A stretch of DNA of 64,000 nt from Echinometra lucunter (GCA_029962745.1 CM057157.1:7393433-7457432), one strand, 5' to 3'. Counted from the stretch's first letter, positions 1-10,825 are shown. The notes: generated from the sequence alone by a model not told the origin. Made by a program: numbers and translations.

Positions 1-489
1 ATGTAATTATATAAATTTGCATTCATCTTTTAATGTTATCTCTTTTATATACGGCGAACATTAGTTAGTTGATTTGCGTTAATGATTTCATTTCTAACTT
101 TGCCATTGTTTTCGCCATCACTGGATTCCAAGTTAATTTAGATTACTTACAATTCACAGTACATTATATTCCTTCTGTGTTAAACTGAATTACTAGTATG
201 TACATAGATGGGAAACAAAAACAGTCAAAAAGGCATCATCATTCTAATCATATACTCATTTCAATTACTAGTGAAAGTTTCCAGATGTGACTGCATTTCT
301 TATACAAGCGGTGCAGTCATGTACAAAATTTATACATTCAGAGCAAAGTTTCAGAACATGCATAATTATAAAAATTCACTTATATTCATGGGTAGTTCTC
401 TACAAAGATAAGCGTCGTTCAGTTAGATATGCAAAGATGAGATAATCAGATGAATAATTCTATAGAAAAAAGGACCCAAAATGGTGAGA

Positions 490-538
490 GGGTGAGGCGG
501 ATAGCCAGGGAGAAAGAAAGGGAGAAAGAGAGAGAGAC

Positions 539-583
<45 letters not shown>

Positions 584-600
584 GAGAGAGGGGAAGAAGT
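490..600. repeat. GA-rich simple sequence
   Basis: Nearly pure purine on the plus strand, mostly GAGA with interspersed GGGA and GACA. The serine/leucine-rich frames read from its complement are low-complexity artefacts. Confidence 0.85.
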
Positions 601-875
601 GATGTAAAAAATAATGAAAGACAGAAAGAGACAGGAATATTAAGGGAGTGATGACTAAGGAGTTGAGAAAGGCCAAACAAAAAACAAAAACAAAAACCAC
701 AAAAAAACAAAAAACAAAAACGTAAAATAGAAAGAGATAAGGAGATAAGGAGAAAGAAAGATAGGAAAAGGGCCACTTTTGTTCCTAATGTACAAAAATT
801 AAAAGAAGTATTTTCATCCATTAAAAAAAACCCAATATGATTTTCTTACCAATAACTAGACTAAGAAATATATGT

Positions 876-1019
876 CCTGAAAATGATATACCTTTCCCAA
901 TAATGGGGACGAGTCAATATTTGATTCCTGTATACATGATAACAAAACCTGAAAATGATATACCTTTCCCAATAATAGGGACGAGTCAATATTTGATTCC
1001 TGTATACATGATAACAAAA
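876..1019 (+). repeat. 72-bp tandem duplication, two copies
   Basis: A unit beginning CCTGAAAATGATATACC starts at 876 and again at 948, with only about one difference (ATGGGG versus ATAGGG). The near identity indicates a recent duplication or an assembly artefact. The unit is 72 bp, a multiple of three, so frames stay open across it. That is not evidence of coding. Confidence 0.9.
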
Positions 1020-1201
1020 CCGATGGCCAATCCATCATGTAATTGCTGTGAAGACAAATTCTTAAATATTTACCTAATATCATTATGGCATGGCATACGT
1101 CGAGTTTGAATACAAGAGAGATTGACGAATATCGGTAATTTGTGTTCTGTGGAGGAGAATTCCTGCCCCGGCCCAACTCGATAGCCAAGCAACATGGAAC
1201 A

Positions 1202-1215
1202 GTTACCATGGCTAC
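1202..1215. promoter_or_regulatory. RFX X-box-like motif in a CG-richer patch
   Basis: GTTACCATGGCTAC consists of two half-sites, each fitting the RFX half-site consensus GTNRCC (the second on the minus strand), separated by AT. It lies in a patch (about 1140-1290) with more CG dinucleotides than its surroundings. The patch could be the promoter or first exon of an unseen neighbouring gene, or chance. It is over 1 kb past the stop codon of the dynein light chain gene, so it is not that gene's promoter. Confidence 0.25.
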
Positions 1216-1794
1216 GGGGAGCCTTCGCGAGACGCGTCTATCCACCTCTTTTGGGCTCGCCTGGCGTGCATTCAACACAATGCCCAAGGATAATTGCTCT
1301 TTTAATGACAGTAATTAACCCCGTAAGAAAATCAGCACAAATTTCAGATCCGGTTTAAGATAAAATATATACACAGTTATTTTGTTAATGCAATTAAATG
1401 AGGATTTAGTTACTTAATTCTACCAGCAAGGCCATCCTTATATTTACATTTCTATCTTGTTTGTATTAATCATTCGCACTTAATCATACAAAATATTAAT
1501 CAGAGCTTATGTACTCTTTCCCAAAAAATTATTTTGTCAATTATTTTTTCTGAGATCTCCGTCGATAAATCCGGAGCTGTATTTCAAATCCAATTAATGG
1601 TCGCAATAAATAAATGAATATACATTTTATGTTAAGGCAATCATGAAGGCCATAATTAAATTACTGTGCATACCGAAGGAGAATATATTCTGTTTAGATT
1701 ATATAGCAAATTGGATTTATTTACATTATACATGGTATAGTGGTCATTATGTAATGATTAAAGAAATGATAGTGAATAAAATAATCATAGCATG

Positions 1795-2015
1795 CACACT
1801 GTAAAAGCTAGTTTACCCCATATTGGGTGAAAAGGAAAAGGTGCTGGGTAAAATGATACCAAATACTCTGTAAATTTTACCCAACGTTGCGTTAAAATTT
1901 GCCCATGAAACATGTATTTTACTTGATATGAGACACAATTTTACCCAACAAATATTCATGTTCCCTTTTCATCCAATATTGGGTAAAATTTTCACTCATC
2001 CCTTTTTAGAGTGTG
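1795..2015. mobile_element. MITE with CACACT(G/C)TAAAA terminal inverted repeats
   Basis: The left end reads CACACTGTAAAA and the right end TTTTAGAGTGTG, its near-perfect reverse complement, 221 bp apart. The inside is built from short direct and inverted copies of TTGGGTAAAAT/ATTTTACCCAA (for example near 1826, 1880, 1940 and 1980). The size, terminal repeats and lack of a reading frame fit a non-autonomous DNA element. Its superfamily is not determined. Confidence 0.7.
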
Positions 2016-2254
2016 GCAAGAAATAGATCAAAATAAAAAGTCCGCTTTGACAACAACATTACATTTCATGGGTAACTTCATCGAGAAGATCATCTTTGAT
2101 TGTTTTGACAGAAAGTATTCTACTCCTCCAGACTTAGAAGGTGTCCTTAGATTTCTGCAAGTCCTTCAATAAGAGTTTCTACTAAAGTTATTATAATTAT
2201 ACAAAGTACAAAATAATGAGTCCTGTCTTAGAAACACATTTTTGGATAAGGATC

Positions 2255-3082
2255 CTATTCAAAGTAAACACCGTAAATCGTTGCTACGCAGAAGACTGAC
2301 GCGTTTTGGAAGCGATAACTCACAAACGAATCCCGAAGAGGATCCCAAGAATTTCTGCTACAAACTTGCAAACCTTGTCCGTGCATCTTACCAATGTGAA
2401 CCAGGGTGATTAACTTATAACGACCGATGTCGAGTGTCTTCACGCGTTCCTTGATGATCTCCGACAGCTCCTCAGCCTCCTTCGGACACAGTTTCGGATC
2501 GTACTTCATCCCAGTGAGCCGAGACTCGACCGTGCTTTCGATGATATCCCGTATGATGTGGACATAGCTCGAGAACCTCTCCCGAGGTTCGAGCTGGTAG
2601 GTATTTTCGACTTGGGGAAGGTGTTTGGCGCTTGGTGATCGACGACGAGGACGATCGATGTAGGACACGAAACTGACACCACGACGATCAGCGAGGCGTT
2701 GAGAGGTGCGTTGGCGAAGAGATCTCGCCATACGTTTAGTGATCATCAAACTCTGAAAGCTTTGTTTTAAATTCACCACTTCATCACCATCCCCACCGGT
2801 CTTCTTTCTGCTCGACGCAACGGATCCCTGGTTGCCCATCGAAGCGACCGACATCTTTCGCGAGGTCGATGATGCATTTGAAGCCACGCTTATCTTTCGG
2901 GCGGCAGTTGGAGGGGCCGGATCGTTGCTTCGTGATATTTTTCGCTGTGGTTTGCTGCCTTTCGTCGTCGACGAGGTAGAAGACTTGGTCGTCGATTGCG
3001 AGGCTTTAACTCTACTTCCTGAAGACATGATTCTCGTTGATGTGGACGGTGCACCCGGTGATTTCCTTCCACGGGTACTCAT
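2255..3082 (-). CDS. DYNLT4/DYNLT5-like: Tctex1-domain dynein light chain (DYNLT4/DYNLT5 type), intronless
   Basis: A 275-residue protein read from the minus strand as one uninterrupted frame. Residues about 158-275 form a Tctex1 domain. They begin VENTYQL and contain RYKLITLVHIGKMHGQG and the WDPLRDSFVSY stretch, and end at the family's usual C-terminal position in VYFE, so the 3' end is complete. Tctex1 proteins dimerise and bind dynein intermediate chain and cargo. DYNLT4/5 relatives are linked to axonemes, cilia and microtubules. Residues 1-155 are Ser/Thr/Lys/Arg-rich and probably disordered. They carry three R-K-[I/M]-S motifs (near residues 47, 62 and 75) that look like basophilic kinase sites. 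R134-G-V-S-F138 fits the PP1-docking pattern [RK]x(0,1)VxF; human TCTEX1D4 has RVSF in the comparable region. The domain itself resembles DYNLT5 more, while the long N-terminus resembles DYNLT4, so orthology is open. A downstream in-frame Met is possible but the 5' start fits the conserved N-terminal length best. Confidence 0.9.
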   Translation of the reverse strand: MSTRGRKSPGAPSTSTRIMSSGSRVKASQSTTKSSTSSTTKGSKPQRKISRSNDPAPPTAARKISVASNASSTSRKMSVASMGNQGSVASSRKKTGGDGDEVVNLKQSFQSLMITKRMARSLRQRTSQRLADRRGVSFVSYIDRPRRRSPSAKHLPQVENTYQLEPRERFSSYVHIIRDIIESTVESRLTGMKYDPKLCPKEAEELSEIIKERVKTLDIGRYKLITLVHIGKMHGQGLQVCSRNSWDPLRDSFVSYRFQNASVFCVATIYGVYFE

Positions 3083-3159
3083 CTTTCAAAGTCCCTAAAT
3101 TCCCCAAAAATTAGAAGTCACAATGAGCAAGGCGAAAATTGAAGTTAACAGTATAATTT

Positions 3160-3173
3160 GTTGTTATGGCAAC
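3160..3173. promoter_or_regulatory. Candidate RFX X-box upstream of the Tctex1 gene
   Basis: GTTGTTATGGCAAC matches the palindromic X-box GTTGCCATGGCAAC at 12 of 14 positions. One half-site (GGCAAC) is perfect and the other is degenerate. It lies 78-91 bp upstream of the minus-strand ATG at 3082. X-boxes near the start are typical of ciliary genes driven by RFX factors, which fits a Tctex1 axonemal-type gene. The assignment is by motif and position only. Confidence 0.45.
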
Positions 3174-4973
3174 CGAATACAATGTACAATGTTATATCAT
3201 AAATCGAGAGACTATAATTTCCAGTTATTGAACCAACTACAAAAGCTGTTCTGTAACTATTTCACTGTTCTTATCTTCCTTTTCTTTGATAAATAAATGA
3301 ACGGACATCGTAAAGAAAACACAGCGTTCAATCCATAATTGCAAATGCCAATCAGTGCCGCAACTGAGATGATACAGCACCGTTGGATATTCACAGCAAG
3401 AAGACAATGAAGATAAAATTTGATGAAAATTGATGTCGCTTTTTAAACTCAAAACCTCGCTCAAACGATCGCGTTTTGTTAACTGACCTCTCGACGTCGA
3501 AACAACTGTTATGGTTCTCATGACAGGGTTGTCCTCAAACTCAATTCACTCCAAGAGATTCCATTCTACGATTAAATGTCGCTCCTGATATGTCATTTCA
3601 AGAGCAACTGCGCACGCTTGACGATTAAGTTACCCGAAGTAATGAAGTTGATATGAAAAGCGCGAAAACATTTGCAGCGGCTTCGCTCCTCTGCAAGGAC
3701 CCGGCTTCACAACAACTTGTTCTATTTTAAGTTTGTACGACTGGTCTAAAGACAATATTGTTGACTAAAAAGAAATCGAGTAGTGTTTTCAGTGCCTTTG
3801 AGGAAAATCCTCGATTTGTACATACACAAACCTCAAATACAGATTACCAATAATCACAAATATTTCCAGGAGGCCTTCAACTACTACAAATTTTCGACAT
3901 AAATCGCGAACAATTTTTCCCCCAGAAGATGGTACTGAATTATGCTGATGCTAAACGTGTTCCGTGAAAAGGGTGTCAGCAAATGTTTGGACTGGACAAG
4001 GATAAGTGAGCACTTAACATTTTAGAAAAGAAAGATTTTCACTGAGGTTTGTTTAAGGGATAAAGGAGCCCTGCGTGCTCTGATTTTTCGTGTCAAAGAA
4101 AGAATTGCAAATAACATCGTTCACCTGTCGCCTTCATAATTTATCTGCAGTCAAGAAGTTTATTAATTAAGAAGTTAATATATATACTTTGTACAGTAAA
4201 AGTGCACAGGTTTTTTTTTATACATAATGTGTAATTTCACAAATTAATAGGCTACATGTCATAATGTAGGCCTACCGTGTATAAGAATTTTTAAATTCTT
4301 TATTATAATGACAGGCTTATGCGAAAGTCTTATGAGAACCATTGTTAGAATAGCTAAATCACACAGACGTATATCAAGTCATTGAGAAAAAAAAGCTCTT
4401 TGTGTGACTTTAAAATAACCAAATACTCCCTTCTCTTAATAGAATTTCACTCTCGATAGTGCTTTGCTGGGGAATCAATAATTTTTTTCAAAACATATTT
4501 ATCTACACACGTGCATTTCAAAAGGTTTGCTGCTTTCACATTGCTTCATTTCATACACGAACATCACAGATTTGATTAAAAGATATTTTTCCAGTTCATA
4601 AACAATTACGCTTTATTGCTGCGTATTGAAGTTAATCAGGACACCGGGTGTCTGCGTATTCATTTTCAAATACAGATATATATTTCTTTTTCTTTCTTTT
4701 TTCTCTTCTTCTTTTTTTTTTCCTTTTTTTTAAACTGAATAATGGAATTCGATTCCAAGAAAAAAAATCTATTCTAAAGCAGACCCATCAAGTTTCTCTG
4801 AAGACACAAACATCTTAATACTACCGGTAGAATCATCACCATGTTCACGACACTGTACATAAGCCCGTGCACTGTAATTACTTGTACAAATACATGGAGT
4901 TTGTTTATGGTTGTGACAGAGTGCATTGATCAATGTCAACTAATTATTAGCGTAGAACACAAAAAGGTGCTAA
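3174..4973. other. Upstream flank of the Tctex1 gene; no gene seen
   Basis: The first few hundred bases are probably 5' UTR and promoter of the minus-strand gene. An open minus-strand frame of 94 codons at 3237-3521 has no recognisable domain. The rest is AT-rich, with a T-rich run at about 4680-4731. I see no other feature. Confidence 0.5.
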
Positions 4974-4989
4974 GGGGGGGGGGGGGGGG

Positions 4990-5054
<65 letters not shown>
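4974..5054. repeat. Poly-G tract followed by (GA)n microsatellite
   Basis: About 19 consecutive G pass directly into roughly 31 GA dinucleotides. The exact length is likely to vary between individuals and to be uncertain in the assembly. Confidence 0.95.
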
Positions 5055-5055
<1 letters not shown>

Positions 5056-5219
5056 ATTATACAGAATTGAACTGACCGAGATGGTAATGAAAGTCAAATG
5101 TTTACCTAACCCGTTAAAGACGTTATATTCTCGATATCTGACAAACAGATGCGTAAGTTGAAGCGACTGAGCTTTAGAAAAGGTTTAAAACTCTATTTCT
5201 GATGCATTTACCCTGCTAA

Positions 5220-5360
5220 TGGGGGGGGGGGGCAAAACCCTTACAAAATATGATTTTTCTTCATTTTCCTTTTTTATCTCTCTCTGTCTTTCTCTTTTGC
5301 GTTCTTTGCCGCCCTGGGCACTTGCCCCCCCCCCCCCCCCTCCGTAGATACGCCACTGCG
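5220..5360. repeat. Poly-G and poly-C tracts ending in TACGCCACTG
   Basis: A G12 run at about 5221-5232 and a C run at about 5326-5341 flank a pyrimidine-rich stretch. The right side reads TACGCCACTG, the terminus also found on other elements at 6416-7111 and 13673-14345 and near 13451 and 17033. It is probably a fragment of the same repeat family. Confidence 0.55.
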
Positions 5361-5471
5361 GAGTTCGTATTGTCTGTCCATAAAACATTGTATTCAGCAT
5401 TATAACTGTAATCCATTATTATATAGTGTTAGAAATAATACTCCGATTAGAGTCATGAAGTTCTAATTTTC

Positions 5472-6099
5472 GACCCTTTATTTCAAATCATCTTCAGGAT
5501 TTAAAACATCAGTGAAATGGATTGTTATATAGTCAGAACATTTGCCACAAATGAACTAAGTCAATTCTATTACAAACAGAAGAAATGACATTGAAAAGTC
5601 AATTATATTACAAACAAAAGAAATGAGATTACAAAAGAGAGTAATTGACATGAGTGAGAAGTGTACCAAACGAATGGATTTTTAAATGAGGATAAACAAA
5701 GGTTTACAGTAAGAATGTTGATTAGGGATAAATAAATTGTTTACAAAGGAGGACATAAAATGAATTAAGTCAATTCTATTACAAACAGAAAAGGAATGGG
5801 ATTACAAAGGAAAGTGCTTGAGAATTATACCAAACAAATGGAATTTTAAATGGAGATAAACAAATGTTTACAGTAAGTATGTTGATAAATTCATTGCTTA
5901 CGAAGGGCCGGGGAAGGATAAATTATGTAAATTCCATTTGTTTGGTATACTTCTCAAATTACTTTCCTTTGTAATCTCATTCCTTCTGTTTGTAAGAGAA
6001 TTGATTTAGTTCATTTAAATGTCAAATGTTCTAACTACATTATTAAACAGTCCATTTCACTGATGTTGAGTTCCTGAATATGATCTGAAATAAAAGGTC
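5472..6099. mobile_element. Foldback element with long inverted repeats and an inner direct repeat
   Basis: The left end (GACCCTTTATTTCAAATCAT) is the near reverse complement of the right end (ATGATCTGAAATAAAAGGTC). Complementarity continues inward for over 150 bp with small gaps. The left part contains two direct copies of a module of about 190 bp, each starting with TGAA(C/T)TAAGTCAATTCTATT and running to GTTTACAGTAAG. This organisation recalls the TU-type foldback elements described in sea urchin. There is no coding capacity. Confidence 0.75.
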
Positions 6100-6177
6100 A
6101 AAAAATATTTGAAACTCATCATGACTCGAAGCCTGTTCTAGCACTATGCATTCACATCTTGGGCAACATCTGATCCT

Positions 6178-6326
6178 GGGCCCTGTTTCATTAAACTTGT
6201 TATCAGTAACAACTGCCACATTTCTATAACAAATTTTTCTCTCAGCCAATCATGATAGATGCAAGGATTTCAGTAGCTTATAACAGTTATTGTAACTTGT
6301 TATTGTTATTTTATGAAACGGGGTCC
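6178..6326. mobile_element. MITE, GGGCCCTGTTTCAT terminal inverted repeats (copy 1)
   Basis: It starts GGGCCCTGTTTCAT and ends ATGAAACGGGGTCC. Further inside, AACTTGTTATCAGTAACAA is mirrored by TTGTAACTTGTTATTGTTA. The centre holds CTCTCAGCCAATCA and TTCAGTAGCTTATAAC. A second member lies at 41360-41534, and a related one with different ends at 63156-63294. Confidence 0.8.
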
Positions 6327-6415
6327 AGAATTCATTGTATTATTATCATTATACTATTTAGGTGTATGTCTATGTTTATCAATTTGGCTCTGGCTTGCGC
6401 TTGTGGCAACCCTTC

Positions 6416-7111
6416 CAGTGGCGTATGGGGGGGGGGGGGGCTCAATCTTTGCGACGAGCTTAGCGACCACCCTGAGGGAGTGTAGCGACCGAGCCGGGGT
6501 ACCCCCCCCCCCCTCACGATACGGAGCTTTTTCGAGGGAGGGGGGGGTTCTTTGAATTGTTCCTTGTCTGCCCCCGCTCTTCTTATGTTCTCTTACCTTT
6601 TTTCTTTTCTCGCCCCGCTTTTTTTTCCTTCTACTTTTTTATTTCTTTTTTTGTTGGCGTTTTGGAGGGGTTGACCGCCCCCATCCCCCCCCCCCCCCTG
6701 GCTACGTAAGTGCACTCATATGGTAAAGGAGCGTTTGCAGTATTGATGGATTGCAACTCTGTAAAAGAACACTATTTGGCACTACAAACTTACAGCCCGT
6801 GTCTAGTTTTGGTAAATCTAAGAATATTCATTTTCAAAGTATGGATCCATTGTCAGATAAACAGATAAAAACCAAGTGTTATATCATAAAACACATTAGT
6901 ATTGATATCATGCGTGTTTTCTGCCTTGCTATGCATGCTATTTGGGAAATTGTGAATGCGTTACTTAACAACAGAAAGGGAGTCTAGGGAGAAGTAATGA
7001 AATTCGAGTGATATCACTAATATAAAATTGAAAATAAACCATGGTTGAAATTTATTGGGGGGGGGGGGGCTAACGCCCCCCAAGCCCCCCCCCCCCTCCA
7101 GTACGCCAGTG
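6416..7111 (+). mobile_element. About 0.7-kb interspersed element, copy A
   Basis: Bounded by CAGTGGCGTA on the left and TACGCCAGTG on the right, an almost complementary pair. It contains 'gagggagtgtagcgaccgag', a pyrimidine-rich block, 'tggtaaaggagcgtttgcag' and poly-G/poly-C tracts. Copy B at 13673-14345 matches it nearly end to end. The terminal motif resembles those of some hAT-type non-autonomous elements, but no clear 8-bp target duplication is visible, so the superfamily is tentative. The small frames inside it are not genes. Confidence 0.7.
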
Positions 7112-7119
7112 CCCGTCAG

Positions 7120-7790
7120 GTAACTCAGCTTTCTTAAATAAATCCCTCAACTGCTCCAATTTTACACCAGATTAGTGATCCTTACATTAATTCTTTTTTT
7201 TCCCCCATAGCGCTCTTTTCCCTTCTGACAAGTGAGTCCTTGTTACTTCTAATGAATCTCCCTATTGAAAGGTATAAGTGCCCGATTTTGACTGCGCATT
7301 TTTTCGTTCTAAAAGTGCATTCTCCTTTGCATCTCTGATAAAAGTTCCCTCGTTCCATTTGGGCAGGTTCCATATTCGAAATCGAATACATGCCCCAATT
7401 TACTTCTGTTTAATTGTTCCTTTTCCTGGCTAGTAAATTATGTCCCATTCCTCCTGTAAATTCGCTATAAGTGCCCAATAGTGCCCTTTTGTTCGCTGAT
7501 AAGTTAGCACATGTATACCTTTTCCATACTGGCATTACTCCCTTTTTAAAATTTGGTACACACTTAGCTTTCTAGTAAGTGCCATTTCACCCCCATTAAA
7601 CCTAACAAGTGCCCCTTTTTATTTCTTATGAGCGTCCAAGTTTATTGTAAGTGCCCCTTTTCGCTTTTGAGTATTGCAATTCCCTTTTCGATAAGTGCTC
7701 CTTAAAATCTAATGCATGTTCCTTTTTCGTCCTTATTGTGCCATTTCCCCTCTTTTAACTATTCCTTTTCTCATTTGGTAATGTGTATAG
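7120..7790 (+). repeat. Degenerate ~30-bp repeat array, core 'aagtgccccttttc'
   Basis: Many diverged copies of a unit with core AAGTGCCCCTTTT preceded by GATA or TATA, for example at about 7468, 7608, 7650 and 7691. A second array of the same kind lies at about 12135-12690. It is probably an old satellite or the inside of a larger repeat. Confidence 0.65.
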
Positions 7791-8059
7791 CTCCGAAGAA
7801 TCATAGAAGTTTCGTTCCATATAGGCCTAATAACAGAATACCTTGTTCTTGATACGACTATAGGGTGAACCGTGCATGGAGCAGGAGGAGGCAAGAGCTG
7901 GGGATACAACGAACAAAACTTTCCTAAGAACGTACATTGCCCCTAAATTGCAGCTATGAAAATATTTTCATTTTTCTCCAAAGTTCGCTCGCACTTACTT
8001 ATTACAACTCACGCTGACATATAAACAGTGTTGTAACGATAATCATAGATTCTTATCTA

Positions 8060-9400
8060 TTCTCCTTTTCATGTTGAGATTATACTCTTTATCTTTTCTT
8101 GTTTGTAATGACTGCCCCAAAAGGCCACAATAATAACCTCACACATACTGTTTGCTGCATTATGATCTTTTATTAGCAAGTTTGGAGCATGTAAAAAAGT
8201 CATGCCGTCATTGTAAAAAAAAAAACAACAACAACAAAGAAAGAAACAAATACAAAGCCTAAGAAAGAAACAAACAAAAAAAAATTCGCGCTTAATAAGT
8301 TTCGAACCTAAAATCTCCCCGTTAAGGAGGGCTGTACGCTGCTTAACTACCATCCTCCAGTTCATCTTTGCGCTTTATCCTTTCATGTTTGCAATGAGTG
8401 CTGCCACAAGGCCAAAATAATAACCTCACACATACTGTCTGCGGCATAGAGATTTCTTATTAGCAAGTTTTGGAGCATGCTGGAAAGAAATCAATTACTG
8501 AAAAACAAATAAATGAAACAAAAGGGAAAACCCAAACAAAAAATGGTGCTTCCTGGGTTTTGAACCAAAAATCTCTCCATCAAGCTAGGAGATGTGCGTC
8601 AATCACTCTATGCAGAGAGTTATACGCTGCCTCACTACCACCCTCCAGTTTATCCTTTCCTGTTTGAAAAATGACTGCGGCCAAAAAAGCCAATAATAAC
8701 CTCACACATACAGTTTACTACGTCGGGATTTTTTATTAAAAAGTTCGGAGCATGCAAAAGTGAAACCAGTTACTAAAAGAAGAAGAAGAAGAAGAAGAAG
8801 AAGAAGAAGAAGAAGAAGAAGAAGAAGAAGAAGAAGAAGAAGAAGAAGAAGAAGAAGAAGAAGAAGAAGAAGAAGAAGAAGAAGAAGAAGAAGAAGAAGA
8901 AGAAGAAAAATGGAAAACCCAAACAAATCAGGTGCTTCCTGGGCATCGAACCCTAAATATCCTTGTCGAGGAGATGCGAGCCAATCGCTCTGTACAGAGG
9001 GTACACGTTGCCTCACCGCAATCTTTCAGTTCATCTTCACCCTTTATCTTTTCCTGTTAGCAGGTTTGCAATGACTGCCGCAAAAAGCCTAAATAATTAC
9101 TTCACACTGTTTGCTACATAGAGATTTTTTTTAAACTATAAGTTGGGGCATACGAAAACATCCGTTAATGAAAAAAAATCAATGAAACATAAAGAAACAA
9201 AACAGGAAAAACCCGAACTGAAACAAAAATGAATGCTTCATGGGTTTCGAACCCATGAAGCGAAATCTCCACACTGCGAGTCAATCGCTCGAGATGCAAA
9301 GGGCTACGCTGACTCTCTACCAGCCTCCAGGTTATTTTGGCACCCTTTATTCTTTCCGATTTGTGATGACTTTTGAAATACATCCATTTTGCGCCACTCA
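8060..9400 (-). repeat. Cluster of four ~290-bp SINE-like units with tRNA-like heads
   Basis: Four diverged copies of a unit follow each other. On the minus strand each starts with a tRNA-like segment: 8291-8360, 8546-8648, 8931-9029 and 9231-9330. The segments contain GGTAG(A/T)-type A-box-like sequence and a B box. The B box is perfect to GGTTCGANNCC in the units at 8931 and 9231 and one mismatch off in the others. Between the heads lie shared tails such as 'aataataacctcacacata' and A-rich stretches. This fits a tRNA-derived SINE amplified locally in tandem. The spacing between boxes is too long in three units for a working tRNA. Confidence 0.65.
8776..8907 (+). repeat. (AAG)n microsatellite
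   Basis: About 44 uninterrupted AAG triplets inside the third SINE-like unit. It yields artefactual poly-Arg and poly-Leu frames on the two strands. Confidence 0.97.
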
Positions 9401-9960
9401 CGATCTGAAAGAGTGTTTTACACCGACGAGCATACACTTGTATCTCTGTCATATCAAATGTCTCTTTAAGGGAAAAAAATGAATTTTCTTTTCTGTACAA
9501 TACCAACGTAGCATGTACCTAAGGTCACATGCATGGTTTTTTTTTCTTTGTTTTTTTTTTGTATTACCGTACATCAATGCCTCAGTGACATACCAAAGAT
9601 AAATCGGCTTTTGAAGGTGTCTTTTCAAAGTGAAGCTTAAAGGCATTCAAACTAGTCTTTCATATCTTGAAGACATCTTATTGTACTGAAAAGTCAATGT
9701 ACCTCTTCGCTCTAGATCTCGTCTTCCACAATCATGACTGAATAGGTTTCCAATGTTATTTTAAGCTCTCAGTAACGCCATGTTGTTGCCTTAGTGAAAG
9801 GGTTTTGATCAGGCAAGTAGTGCTTTTATTTCTTTTTACTCATACAGTATTTTCAAAGCACAAAAAGCTGAAGTTGGACTGAAGTGAACCAGAGCTTGAT
9901 GACAGTGCACACTCTTTGTAATTGCCAAATTCCTTATGAAACAGATGGGTAGAGGCTCTC

Positions 9961-10233
9961 ACTATAAACGACGGACAAAGAAAGCGGACAAAATAAGGAA
10001 ACAACCTCTCATTCTACCCTTCACAATGGTTCTGGTAGTCAAAAGAACATCCCTTCACTGCTATTGTCTGAAATATGTGGAACAGGTGTCACATGCATAT
10101 TCACCTGGAACTACATGATTAAACATAATAGCTGTGAAGGGATGTTCTTTTGACTACCAGAATCATTGTGAAGGGTAGAATGAGAGGTTGTTTCATTATT
10201 TTGTCCGCTTTCTTTGTCCGCCATGTTCATAGT
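9961..10233. mobile_element. Hairpin element with ~105-bp inverted arms
   Basis: The left arm from 9961 (starting ACTATAAACGACGGACAAAG) is the reverse complement of the right arm ending CTTTGTCCGCCATGTTCATAGT at 10233, with a few mismatches. The loop is about 60 bp. There is no coding capacity; it is a MITE-like foldback. Confidence 0.8.
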
Positions 10234-10788
10234 ATCTGAATAACCAGACCTTCTTGACGGAGCAATAATACTTGCATTTTAAGGGGATGACCCTTCTTTC
10301 CCCAAATTAAACGAAAGTCCAATATACTATGCATGTAAGTGATTTTCACTGTATGTCATAAGCATTTATAACACATGAAAAAGTAATGTGGTATCGGGCA
10401 TCACATTTAAAACAGCAGGGGAGAATGATTTGGAATAAAACGAACTGGTGAAGAATTAAAGTGCGATCAAGATTACACAGCTCACATAGCGTCGTACAAT
10501 TAACACTTGGACATTTATGTTTGAATTTTCTTCGAATTCGACTTGCAGTTGAATACAAGAAGGCAAGAATAAAATATGAGATTGTGTATATGAATCAACT
10601 TATTCATGATTTTTGATAATGTATTGAAGGTGACTGACACTCATGTCCCTTTGATGAGGACCTTAAACAAAAGAAAAAATTCTCAATGAATTAATCTAGT
10701 GAATTTTACACTTTACCATGCATAAATTCGTCTGATGAATGTTGGTATAAATTAGCTTGCATTAATTCGTAAGCAAATACCATTTCTG

Positions 10789-10825
10789 CCAACCATTTCT
10801 GCCAACCATTTCTGCCAACCATTTG
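10789..10825 (+). repeat. 13-bp tandem repeat, three copies
   Basis: The unit ACCATTTCTGCCA is repeated about three times without change. It is a short local slippage product. Confidence 0.85.

Larger units (their letters stand above)
1..2254. other. Intergenic DNA downstream of the dynein light chain gene
   Basis: AT-rich sequence with no supportable coding region. Open frames here are short or fall in GA-rich and duplicated DNA. It holds a GA-rich tract (about 490-600), an A-rich stretch (about 676-722), a 72-bp tandem duplication (876-1019), a patch richer in CG dinucleotides (1140-1290) and a MITE (1795-2015). I see nothing else recognisable. Confidence 0.6.

Noticed and set aside
856..1287. 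143-codon minus-strand frame
   Set aside because: No recognisable domain, and a third of it is the 72-bp tandem duplication. The CG-richer part may be regulatory rather than coding.
3237..3521. 94-codon minus-strand frame upstream of the Tctex1 gene
   Set aside because: No domain and no splice link in frame to the downstream gene; it is probably untranslated or promoter sequence.
8702..9074. Open frames with poly-Leu (minus) and poly-Arg (plus)
   Set aside because: They are translations of the (AAG)n microsatellite, with no domain, promoter or splice context.
8291..9330. tRNA genes on the minus strand
   Set aside because: B boxes are good, but box spacing, acceptor stems and flanks fit a SINE family rather than functional tRNAs.
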